From Meandrina meandrites (taxonomy: Eukaryota; Cnidaria; Anthozoa; Scleractinia; Meandrinidae), in contig OY855911.1 of the NCBI GenBank assembly GCA_963693305.1, positions 34,632,939 to 34,696,938 of the forward strand: a DNA stretch of 64,000 bases, given 5' to 3'. The notes beneath the pieces were generated by a model. It saw only the letters and a list, made by a program, of their open reading frames with translations. It made no database searches and was not told the origin of the DNA. Shown here one piece after another: positions 55,701-64,000 of the stretch. The stretch's first letter is position 1. Each line of letters starts with the position of its first letter. The translations under genes were made by a program, and so were the position numbers.

Positions 55701-58700
55701 TAAATGACGAGGGCGGAGGTCCTAGATTCTTAGTTTACAAGACGAAGTGGTCTTGCATGTTTTTTTTTTTAAATCTTTGTGTAGGGATTGGTAACACTGC
55801 GCGTCTTGTGTAACGAGACTTTCAGTTCTCCGTTATTTTCTAATGGCTAATCTTTTTTTCTAATAGATCACCCTGAATATCAAGAGGCTATTCGACATAG
55901 ACAGCCCACGAAAGAATTCCTGCGCGACTTTGCCTTAGGTGTAGGTATTACCAAAACCACTTCCCTGCTTCCTGAAACAACGGGGCGTTCGCTTTAAGCC
56001 CATCACCACACTAGTATTTAGGTCACGCTTGGTGCAAGCAATGAACGCTGCTGACCTAGCTAAACCAGCACGAATAACAATATTGAGTGAGTTTGGGAAA
56101 ATTATCTGGATAGGATAATTTTTTAAAGAAGGTTTAGACTAACGGTCCTATAGCTGTCTAGGTGAGCAACATTAGATTTAAGGAGGGTCGAGGGTTGGTT
56201 TAGAAAAAGAAACGGAACTACATGCACCTCGGATCAAAGATTAACAGGTAAGAAAACGAACCAGATACCTTTGCAATTTGTGCCTTGAAACCAGTCTTTA
56301 CAGTCGCAAGTGTATTGCGTCGGGCTGCTTGTATCACTTAAACAATGTCCACCATTCAGGCATGGGTTAGCAGTATCACAGATTGTTAGTGCCACTGTAA
56401 AAAGGAAGAACTTATGAAAGTCAGTGTTATAACATGTAAGAGTTTATTGGATTTCTTTGTTTTTACCTAAATAGGAACATTAATGCTGGTTTCAGGAAAA
56501 TTTTGACGAACTGCAAAAGTGCTAAACATATTTTATTTTATGTTGAACTTAATAAATCGCGTAACGTAAAATGCCAGTCGGTGTAGTGAGCACATAGAGA
56601 GACGTGGCAATAACAGCACGCTAAATTACTGTGCATGTGCATTCCAACTACCTTCACGTGCAAAGCAGTTGGAACTATAATGAAAGAAATAAGAGGCAAA
56701 TGGCAATGATGACGTCACATGCAAGTGCATTTTGATATGATACCTTTCCACTACCAGTTGCCTTCTACGTATTATTATGATTTGATGATGTCTTTGGTTT
56801 GATTACCTTCACAGTTTATCCCAGTGAACCAGTCTTTGCATTCGCAGTTATATTTCGAAATGTCGCTAGCATCATTGCTACAAGTTGCACCATTTTGACA
56901 TGGATTGCTGTCGCATGGGTAGATTTGAACTATAAAATTAACAAGAGAAATGCCATGTTGTCTAGAATAGGTATAAGTATAATGTTGCAAACCTGACACA
57001 TATACAAACATAGACAACATATTGTAACACGTAGTCATTCTTAATTATAGCTTAACTTAATTTATACACTTCCAAGAAGTATTGTATTGTATTGTATTGT
57101 ATTGTATTACAATTCCAAGAAGTTTTTATTTGTCTATTTTGTATTTTTATTTCGTGGCGCACCTGTAAACTAGCTTTTTAGCTTAGCGTGTTGACCACGT
57201 TAATAAAGATTGTATTGTATTGTATTGTATTGTATTGTATTTCATTGCATTGCGTTGCATTGCATTGTATTGTATACAACTGGCAAATGATCAGACTGAA
57301 TAAAGCGGAGACAACTTACAAATTTTTAAATCAGCTGAGATGTTGTTAATAATCAGAATAATGAGAGAATAGTGGATGCACTAAGCTTATAAAATTTTAA
57401 CAAAGTGTTTAAAATGACTTGTTACAACTCTGTTTGGATTAAGCTGTGCATCGCACCGAGTGCAGCGTTAATAATTTTCACTATAAATATTAAGGGGTGG
57501 ACGCATTGGAAATTAAGCTTCCTGACTTTGTTGAATTATATACCTGCCAGCTATTATATGACCACTTAACTGATGAAAACCGTCTAATTACACCTTATAT
57601 CTCTGGTATCTGTGTAACATAACTACGCTACTCGAAGTGCATCCTTACAAAATCCCAGTTTCTCCAGAATAAATATAAGGAAATTTTGCCCCACTGTTAT
57701 TGGATGTTACTATTGGAATGACCTTCCTTTATCTATACGTAACCGAGCAGCTACAAAACGTTTTACAAAAGCACTCTACCAGTATTATTTTGCTCAGTAT
57801 TAATTAATTCATACTTCTTCCTCTCCTATGTTAAGATAACTTTTTTATCCTAATTATTATTGCCATTTAAGCGAGGGCATCCAATTAGCTAGCTATATTT
57901 TTGCCCTTTTCCATTTCTCTTTTTCTACTAAAAAAATAATAAAATGAAAAAAATAATTAAAAAATGGACAATTTATTTTTTTACCTACCTTGGCAATTAT
58001 TTCCTTTGAACCAATCTCCGCACTCACAATAGTATTTCTCGGGATCGTTGAAATGCACCATGCATGTACCTCCGTTCTCACATGGTGAGGTGTCGCATAC
58101 GTTTGGACCAGTGAATGCAGGCCTCAGTCGATATACAAAATTAGTCAATGTTGCTCCCACCCCTCCCACACACTTATCTGAAAGGGCTTCTCCATATGTG
58201 TTATAATTGTCAACTATATATTTATCTGTGCGACAGTCACCTAGGTTCTGCACGGCAAAGTATTCGTAGTCCATGTCGCGCGCAAGGTGCGCACATTTCA
58301 CGACTGTCGCGTGTGGATCTGAGGCGTCGTAGGAGCTCGCAAAACTTCCAAACTTTATGTTAAGTAGTCGATCGTCGTATTTTTTCTCTTTGAAGCAACC
58401 CAGAGGATTCTGTTTTGGAATCAATTCTACATAAAAAAAAATCGAAAAAATGAACGCCTGTGCATTAAGAACTTCTTAAACATTCGCTGTAAGCATTCTA
58501 TCTGATAAACAATACATTTCTCTGCAAGTTCTCTGCAAGCAGTTTTGGTCTACCTTACACGGCAAATAATAATAACATTCTGAATTGAATTGGCTATTTA
58601 TACCGTATAAAATCAGTTTCCAACGATATCTACCAAACATTTTAATGTAAAATTACCAAAAGTGTAGACGACAATACGTTTGTCGATACCGATTCCATTC

Positions 58701-61700
58701 GGACACTTGGTATCACTGGTGGAGCCCTTGACGTGATACTCATCACGTGCATTCGGACCTGACCGACATTTACCATTGTATCCTAACGCAAAAAACTTGA
58801 ACCCTTTAGCAACAGCTGACTCTGCGCATGCGCTAATTGCTTCCTGAGCCTTATTCTCGTTGACTAGGTCTCTGAAGTCGCCAAGCACATCGGGCAGCAA
58901 ACTGCTTTCCGTGTTAAAACAGGCGATGATTCTAAAAGAAGGAACTAAAAAAAGGAGAAAGGTACAAAGATTGTAAAGCCATTTAATTTCATTCTGCTGC
59001 TGTAAAGGAAAAAGTTTTTAATAATAGCATGGAAAGAAAGGGATTCAAGAAACACCGTAGTTATTATCGCTGCCAGTAATGAGATAACAGTAAATTTGTT
59101 GAGAAATTGCTATATCCCACTCATCCCACCCGATCCCACCCGATCCCACCCGATCCCACCCGATCCCACTCATCCCAAACGGACTTTATGTAATAAATTA
59201 GAAATATCATCACATTTTTCTTCTATGATCGAACATATTGCAGAAGGTTCAATCATAGGACAGAGAACTATTCAGGTAGAAAATGAAAAGAGCGGATTGT
59301 TGTATTGTTCTGTAAGTATGCAAATGCTATTTCCTGATGTCAATATTTTTGTCTACTTTACACTACACTACAGAAAAGTTCAACGTCTAGTTCTAAGTAA
59401 TAAAAAATATATATATTGCAATTCAGCGTGTCGTTTATGAATTGTTCAAAAACTCATTAATAATTCATAAAGAAAATACAAAAGAAATTAATGTTTAATG
59501 AGTGTCTTTATATCTGATAAAGACACGGCTAAACTTTACGTTCAATTTTCTAGGCCAAAATAACCACAAATCTAAATGTCAGTGCAAGAATGAACTGCGC
59601 CTTGTGTTTTAAACTTGATAAAACACTGCTGCTCATTTATTAAACATTACATAAATACGTTCAGAGCACTTAACATGATTTGAAATGAGCAATAAACAAA
59701 CGAAGTTTAAAGGATCTACTAAGGCCCCGTCCACACTAATCCGGATAAATTTGAAAACGCATCTTTTTTCCTCCGGATTGGCCAACCGTCCACACTGAAT
59801 CGTCGTTTTCGGTCACCGAAAACGAAGCTTTTCGAAAACCGTCTCCAGGGTGGAGAAATTTGAAAACTCGGCGTCGACAAAAACATTATAAATTCCCTAA
59901 TTTGAATTTAGAGCGGGATGTGGTAATAATGTGCGCATGCTCTATCATTCATCTAGGGCCGATGCCGGGTTTCGTTTTCAACTTTATCCGGATTAGTGAG
60001 GACGGTGAAAATATTGAAAACGATACGAAAACGATAGTGTGGACGGAAAACATTTTATCCGTTTTCGGGGCGAAAACTCCGTTTAAAATTTATCCGGATT
60101 AGTGTGGACGGGGCCGAAACTAAAAATACCCGTGTTAGTGATATAATTTAAACAGGTCATTAGGGAAACTTACCTTGGCAGTTTTTTCCGCTATAACCGC
60201 CTGTGCAGCTACAGTGATATAATGAAACATCTTGGTCGTCATTACTGCAAGTGCCTCCATTAATACAAGGCTTATTTTCACAGGGGAAGATTCGTACTGA
60301 AACAATCAAAGCAATCTTCAATTTGGGATTTTAGACACGTGTAGGTCCCATTTTTGCCCTTGTAATTCAGATTGCATTGTAACGAATGTAGAAGTATTGC
60401 ATCAGGATATTAGGTAATGGAGAGGTAATTAGCAGGCGCCACCGATATCGCGGGTCGCCATGCAGCTCTCGTAAGGTCTCACATGAGTGGCTGAGAGAAC
60501 AATAGAACAAACAACAAAAACAATGCCCCTAGCCCCCAAAACAATAGCAGCTGCTACACTAGAGGACTAGTAGAATTACAAGCTTACGAGAGCTGCATAA
60601 CTATTCGATATCACAGCTGGCTTGCGTGCTGCCAACCATTTAATTAATTGCAGGCCAATATCTTCCCGCATAATTATATCTGCTCGCAAAAAGTAAGCCG
60701 CGCCAGGTTGCATACATGAATAACAATCAGTCAAGTGACCTTCGCGAAAGTTCCCAGTGTGTCAGTCGCCATATTCCCACGTGTATTCTACAGGGTTGTC
60801 TGAACTGCTGTTCAAAGTGCCCCGTTCATTCATGGATTAAATTGGAAACCTAATTTTCATATCTGAGTATATTATTACAACGTTTTCCTAAAAGTGTTAA
60901 AGATAAATTTCTTATTTCTGGTGGCAGGGTATTGTAGTCAAACAAAAGCACTATTCAGGGACTTGAGCAGTCCCCAGTTAAACATTGATTTTGTATTTCG
61001 AATAGTGTCCTTGGAGCGAGTGTTGCATTGTGGTGATCTAGTCCTCAGACAATCATGTTAGTCCTGCAGCCCTTATATTCAGAGTAAAGGTTTTGTGAGT
61101 CAAATGAGTCAATGAGCCGTGAGTCATGAGTCAATGACTCAATTTTTAAAATACAGTTTCTAATTTGAAAATAGTGTTGCCCTTACTAACGAACAAAAGC
61201 TAACCGCAAGCAAAACCAGCTTGGAACTAACCGCAAGCAAACCGGAGTGAAACTAACCGCAAGCAAACCGGAGCTAGCCAAACGCAAAGTGATTCAATAC
61301 ATAACTTACTTTGTTTAAAAATCACATTGACTCATTCACTCATGAATCATGACTCATAGACTCATTTGAGTCATGAAACAGGGGACCTCTTTTGTATTCT
61401 TACATAACTTTGCAGTGTAAGTTCACTAAAGCACCCCTTTACTGTTTTGATGAAATTTAAGATGGCAAATCAAAGATGGTGGATCCAAGATAATCAATGG
61501 TATTATTCAATGATTTCAGTCAGAAAGTCATTGTTATCCGTCATCCGTGCATAACAGATATCCTGCGATATACGTAGGTTGCCAAGATTCGTCGAATTCC
61601 TGCAAAGTGCTGCACAGCTACAATTCTTCTCGCTGCAAAAAGCGTTTCGTTGATAATTTGTTGAATAATAAAAAATTATCCTGCTCAATCTTGCAGAATA

Positions 61701-62783
61701 TCGTCTGATTTTCGCCAACTCGGCCTACGTCCTCATCGGCTAAGTATCAGGCGATGTTCCGCGCGATTTCGAAGGATAACTGTTTATTATTACATGGGTG
61801 GATGATGCGGTTTATAGTATGTTTAGACGATGGCTAACTGTTTCCTTTTTACGATTTGTGAAGAGAAGATTACTGTTTAGCTGCGGGTATATTATCTCAA
61901 TGTCATCTTGACTGACGAGGAAGGTTTAGACTGATGGGTTTATCACAGACACTAGCTGCGACCGGGATCGAAGATTGGTAAGTTAAGAGAAAGAAAGCAA
62001 ATACCTTCGCAGTTTAGGCCTCTAAACCAGTCTCCACAGTCGCAAGTGTATTGTGCAGGGCTGCTTGTATCACTTGAACAGTGTCCACCATTTAAACACG
62101 GGTTATTAGTGTCACAAATTGTTTGAGCCACTAAGAAGAAAATAATAAGACAACGTCTTAAAGAAGCTCCTCTTCAATGACTTATCAAAGGCAATGAAAT
62201 ACCCTTTATTTATGTTGTTCCTTCTGAATCAATCACAGCTTATTCATATGTATGTGCGCGTTGCTTTGGCTTAGCTCTGTTGAATGGGACAAAACAAAAC
62301 CTTCCCATTTTGAGATGATTTTGGCCATAGGTGTAACCGTTTATTTCCATAGCAATCACTGAAAGATTACATTACAAAAACATACAAATTATTACCCCAG
62401 CAAAGGAGAGGGAGAAACCGCCATACCACTGCTAAGTAAACTAGAAAACAGGGTGTGGATTAAGGGGAAATTTGTCTTCGCTTGTTGAAGAGATCAGCGA
62501 AAGAGGATTAACCATGGTCTCTATTCTATGTAAGAACACATGAAGAACACTCCGGATGAGAAGAAGTTCCCACAACCGGAAGCTGGGAGATGAATACGCC
62601 ACAAGCTACATAAAATCATTTATTTACCATAGATTGATTTAGATTAGATAAGATTGATTTCTATGGCTGATGTAAATTTGTTATCACTGATGTAAATTAA
62701 TTTTTTAATATAATTTTCATTTTTAATACTGTTTTATTGTAAAGCGCCATGAGCCATGGTTATGGCGCTATATATATCTTTTA

Positions 62784-62848
<65 letters not shown>

Positions 62849-63327
62849 TGCAGAAATAAATTCCGTTTAGTAGTCCATGGATATTCCTTGCTTTGGACTT
62901 GATTTAAGAGATAATTTAACAAAAGTAAACTACGTTTTGTAAGTTTCATTGCGAGAGTATTCTCAGTACACGTGTACCGTATACTGTTAAAAGGAGAGTC
63001 GATCGGAGTAATCAGCCGAGTGAATTGTGTTGTAGAGAATTGTGAACGTCAAGGTAATGGGGGTAATCAATCTTTAGAGATGGAGCTAATATTAAAAACA
63101 GAGAGGCAAATGGCCATTATGAAGTCACGTGCAGGTACATATTCACTACCAGTTGCCTTCTACGTATCATTATGATATCGAGTTGATTTCCTTTGGTCGA
63201 TTACCTTCACAGTTTATCCCAGTGAACCAGTCTTTGCACTGACAGTTATATTTGGAAATGTCGCTAGCATCATTATTGCATTTGGCGTTATTTTGACAGG
63301 GATTGCTATCACATGGGTAGATTTGAT
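46340..63327 (-). CDS. Large secreted EGF / four-Cys-domain protein, 3' part, 15 exons
   Basis: Exons, 5' to 3' on the minus strand: 63327-63205, 62130-62005, 60296-60174, 58944-58657, 58426-57989, 56929-56807, 56394-56269, 54253-54131, 53514-53227, 52845-52405, 49763-49641, 49142-49017, 48107-47985, 47353-47066, 46710-46340. About 3230 nt, 1076 residues. Three tandem cassettes each encode EGF, EGF, EGF, four-Cys domain B, then four-Cys domain A with (cassettes 1 and 2) a fused EGF. Internal exons are all phase 1-1 and multiples of three. The upstream start, with any signal peptide, lies beyond the window. Likely secreted or matrix-bound; exact function not recognised. Confidence 0.85.
46948..47000. 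repeat. (AAAAC)n/(AAAC)n microsatellite
   Basis: AAAAC units passing into AAAC units. Confidence 0.95.
47066..47353 (-). CDS. Four-Cys domain B exon, cassette 3
   Basis: 288 nt. [55 protein letters not shown]. Donor GTAAGT. Confidence 0.9.
47985..48107 (-). CDS. EGF exon, cassette 3 position 3
   Basis: 123 nt. [20 protein letters not shown], then [16 protein letters not shown]. Confidence 0.9.
48880..48955. repeat. Dispersed repeat shared with 38755-38880
   Basis: AGTGAAAAAATAGTTAATGG, then ACAGTCCCCTATCTAGTCGC; similar to the ADAMTS-side copy. Confidence 0.5.
49017..49142 (-). CDS. EGF exon, cassette 3 position 2
   Basis: 126 nt. [20 protein letters not shown], then [15 protein letters not shown] dispersed repeat ends just below it. 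Confidence 0.9.
49641..49763 (-). CDS. EGF exon, cassette 3 position 1
   Basis: 123 nt. [20 protein letters not shown], then [14 protein letters not shown]. Acceptor ttttatag, donor GTAGTC. Confidence 0.9.
49917..49962. repeat. (TATTG)n array
   Basis: Pentanucleotide array in the intron before a position-1 EGF exon; matches the array at 57082. Confidence 0.95.
50706..50846. repeat. (TATTG)n then (GGATT)n composite array
   Basis: About 17 TATTG units change abruptly to about 11 GGATT units near 50790 and end at the EGF exon relic. Confidence 0.95.
50846..50870 (-). pseudogene. Relic of an EGF position-1 exon fused to a pentamer array
   Basis: After a conserved acceptor (TTTTACAG) the minus strand reads CTCAAATCTACTCATGCGAC, then ATCAATCC, the start of a position-1 EGF exon. 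At the AATCC of the exon it runs straight into an (AATCC)n array instead of the next Cys codons. Confidence 0.7.
51490..51960 (+). mobile_element. L1/Tx1-like ORF1 fragment
   Basis: [15 protein letters not shown], then in another frame [20 protein letters not shown] and [11 protein letters not shown]. This resembles the RNA-binding ORF1 protein of L1-type LINEs (Transposase_22). Frameshifted and antisense to the host gene. Confidence 0.6.
52214..52233. repeat. C-rich tract
   Basis: Two C runs separated by one A; GC-skewed homopolymer. Confidence 0.9.
52405..52845 (-). CDS. Four-Cys domain A plus EGF exon, cassette 2
   Basis: 441 nt. [55 protein letters not shown], then an EGF ([16 protein letters not shown] to DGENCEG). 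Confidence 0.9.
53227..53514 (-). CDS. Four-Cys domain B exon, cassette 2
   Basis: 288 nt. [55 protein letters not shown]. Donor GTAAGT. Confidence 0.9.
54131..54253 (-). CDS. EGF exon, cassette 2 position 3
   Basis: 123 nt. [20 protein letters not shown], then [16 protein letters not shown]. Confidence 0.9.
54935..55220. repeat. Dispersed repeat, copy 2 of the 24/55 kb pair
   Basis: Same element as 24290-24630, same orientation, ending ACCCCTTTAAG. Within an intron of the EGF gene. Confidence 0.55.
56269..56394 (-). CDS. EGF exon, cassette 2 position 2
   Basis: 126 nt, open throughout. [20 protein letters not shown], then [14 protein letters not shown]. Confidence 0.9.
56807..56929 (-). 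CDS. EGF exon, cassette 2 position 1
   Basis: 123 nt. [20 protein letters not shown], then [14 protein letters not shown]. Its upstream intron matches that of the cassette 3 copy almost base for base, showing a shared duplication. Confidence 0.9.
57082..57280. repeat. Two (TATTG)n arrays
   Basis: TATTG units at 57082-57108 and 57210-57278, the second drifting to CATTG/CGTTG. Confidence 0.9.
57510..57802 (+). mobile_element. Degenerate LINE RT C-terminal fragment
   Basis: [17 protein letters not shown], then after frameshifts [20 protein letters not shown] and [11 protein letters not shown] with a stop. This resembles the C-terminus of a non-LTR RT. Antisense, intronic. Confidence 0.5.
57989..58426 (-). 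CDS. Four-Cys domain A plus EGF exon, cassette 1
   Basis: 438 nt, phase 1-1. [56 protein letters not shown], then an EGF ([17 protein letters not shown] to GNNCQG). Confidence 0.9.
58657..58944 (-). CDS. Four-Cys domain B exon, cassette 1
   Basis: 288 nt, phase 1-1. [39 protein letters not shown], then [18 protein letters not shown]. Four Cys in the same spacing as domain A. Confidence 0.88.
59116..59172. repeat. 10-bp minisatellite
   Basis: ATCCCACCCG repeated about four times, flanked by variant CTCATCCCA units. Confidence 0.9.
59723..60115. mobile_element. Inverted-repeat MITE
   Basis: GGCCCCGTCCACACTAATCC at the left is mirrored exactly at the right. About 393 bp with internal GAAAACG/CGTTTTC pairs. 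Host duplication not clear. It ends about 58 bp below an EGF exon. Confidence 0.8.
60174..60296 (-). CDS. EGF exon, cassette 1 position 3
   Basis: 123 nt, phase 1-1. [20 protein letters not shown], then [16 protein letters not shown]. Donor GTAAG. Confidence 0.9.
61096..61376. repeat. Inverted TGAGTCA clusters around a short minisatellite
   Basis: Eight TGAGTCA/TGACTCA heptamers at 61096-61143 and 61328-61376, in opposite sense on the two sides, around three copies of AACTAACCGCAAGCAAACCG (61205-61275). Probably an inverted-repeat element. Confidence 0.6.
62005..62130 (-). CDS. EGF exon, cassette 1 position 2
   Basis: 126 nt, phase 1-1. [18 protein letters not shown], then [15 protein letters not shown]. 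Acceptor cttcttag, donor GTATTT. Confidence 0.9.
62270..62625. repeat. Dispersed repeat, copy 2 of the 7.8/62 kb pair
   Basis: Similar to 7770-8110 along its length; lies about 140 bp upstream of an EGF exon. Confidence 0.55.
62787..62848. repeat. (ATT)n microsatellite
   Basis: About 20 ATT units, preceded by AAAGCGCCATGAGCCATGG, a LINE-3'-end-like context. Confidence 0.9.
63205..63327 (-). CDS. EGF exon, cassette 1 position 1
   Basis: 123 nt, phase 1-1. [19 protein letters not shown], then [15 protein letters not shown]: six EGF Cys intact. Acceptor tttttcag, donor GTAATC. Confidence 0.9.
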
Positions 63328-64000
63328 CTGAAAAACATGAAACAGAAATGTTACTTTTATGTGCAATTTTCTAGAATGGTTAATGGTCTAAAATGTATAC
63401 CGATAGCAAGTGATCAGCTGAAGGGAAGAAGTAGGCGACAACTTTACAGTTTTAGCAGCTTAAGTGCTATTTATATTTAATAGATAAAATAGCTTAGGCC
63501 CTCCGTAGTATCTTTCTTAGAACAAAAGCTTCTCCATTAAAATAAAAATTGCATATTACGTAACTATTATTGTCGTTTTGCCGGGGAAAGGATGTAACAT
63601 TAGGCACTTGTTCGGTATGTATTTCTAGAATGACTATCGAAGCCTTTGTATTTGAGGCGTTTTGAGGGAAAGATGGCAAACTTTGAGAATTACAGCTCAT
63701 TTCCTGAACACGGGTCTGCATTCTGGCGGTTCGAGTGTGCAACCTTTCGCTTCGCTTTGATGGTTGGGAGCAATTTTAGAATTAGCATATTATGCTAATT
63801 TTCAAAGCTCACATGAATATATAATATAAGATTGATAAAACAATAAACATTTGACAATTTTAGATCATTTTATTTATTTTCAGGCGTATCTTAAGCTTTG
63901 GCTACCTGTGGTTTATCGTAATCTAAATGTGCCTATAACCCCAACATATTTTTTTTTTTTGCAAACAAATCGCGGCTCTAACCGAATCCAAATTTTTTGC
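63328..64000. other. Intron or upstream region of the EGF gene
   Basis: No further EGF or four-Cys exon was seen to the right edge, and a start exon is not visible; the gene is probably continued outside the window. Confidence 0.4.

Overview
This is a eukaryotic (animal) genomic window, most likely from a cnidarian and probably a coral. The evidence is split genes with GT-AG introns, an extracellular metalloprotease and EGF-rich secreted proteins, AT-rich introns packed with microsatellites, Penelope-like, LINE and TTAA-type inverted-repeat elements, and no bacterial-style operons. The taxonomic call is inference from gene and repeat style; no species-specific marker was seen.

Layout. 1-3430: two head-to-head Penelope-like retroelement fragments, the left one interrupted by a LINE tail and by a 1.1 kb inverted-repeat DNA transposon with a perfect 8-bp target duplication. 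3474-4900: the end of a + strand gene, with one four-cysteine domain exon and a probable terminal exon with poly(A) signals. 6537-40290: a complete minus-strand ADAMTS metalloprotease gene. I assembled 23 coding exons, and every splice phase fits to give 2835 nt and 944 aa: signal peptide, prodomain, zinc protease, disintegrin-like region, TSP1, Cys-rich, spacer and three more TSP1 repeats. A TATA-box promoter and 5'UTR exon lie upstream. Its introns hold three LINE tails, many TTAA- and TA-flanked inverted-repeat elements, and a striking three-copy 1347-bp tandem array bracketed by 262-bp direct repeats. 40330-46339: intergenic, with a SINE-like sequence and a 1.8 kb foldback element. 46340-63327, and probably beyond the right edge: the 3' part of a large minus-strand gene made of three tandem copies of a five-exon cassette (EGF, EGF, EGF, four-Cys domain B, four-Cys domain A plus EGF). 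All its internal exons are phase 1-1.

Functional view. Both large genes encode secreted, disulfide-rich extracellular proteins, a matrix protease and a modular EGF protein. The four-Cys domain seen on the + strand at 3.5 kb recurs six times in the right-hand gene, so the locus carries two separate members of one extracellular domain family flanking the protease. No functional link between them is shown by the sequence.

Most notable: the exon-cassette triplication with symmetric phases; a decayed EGF exon whose AATCC bases run directly into a pentanucleotide array; the identical-copy array bounded by direct repeats; a protease prodomain with no cysteine at all; and a 14-bp microexon. Exon ends and identities were read by eye, and no database search was run.
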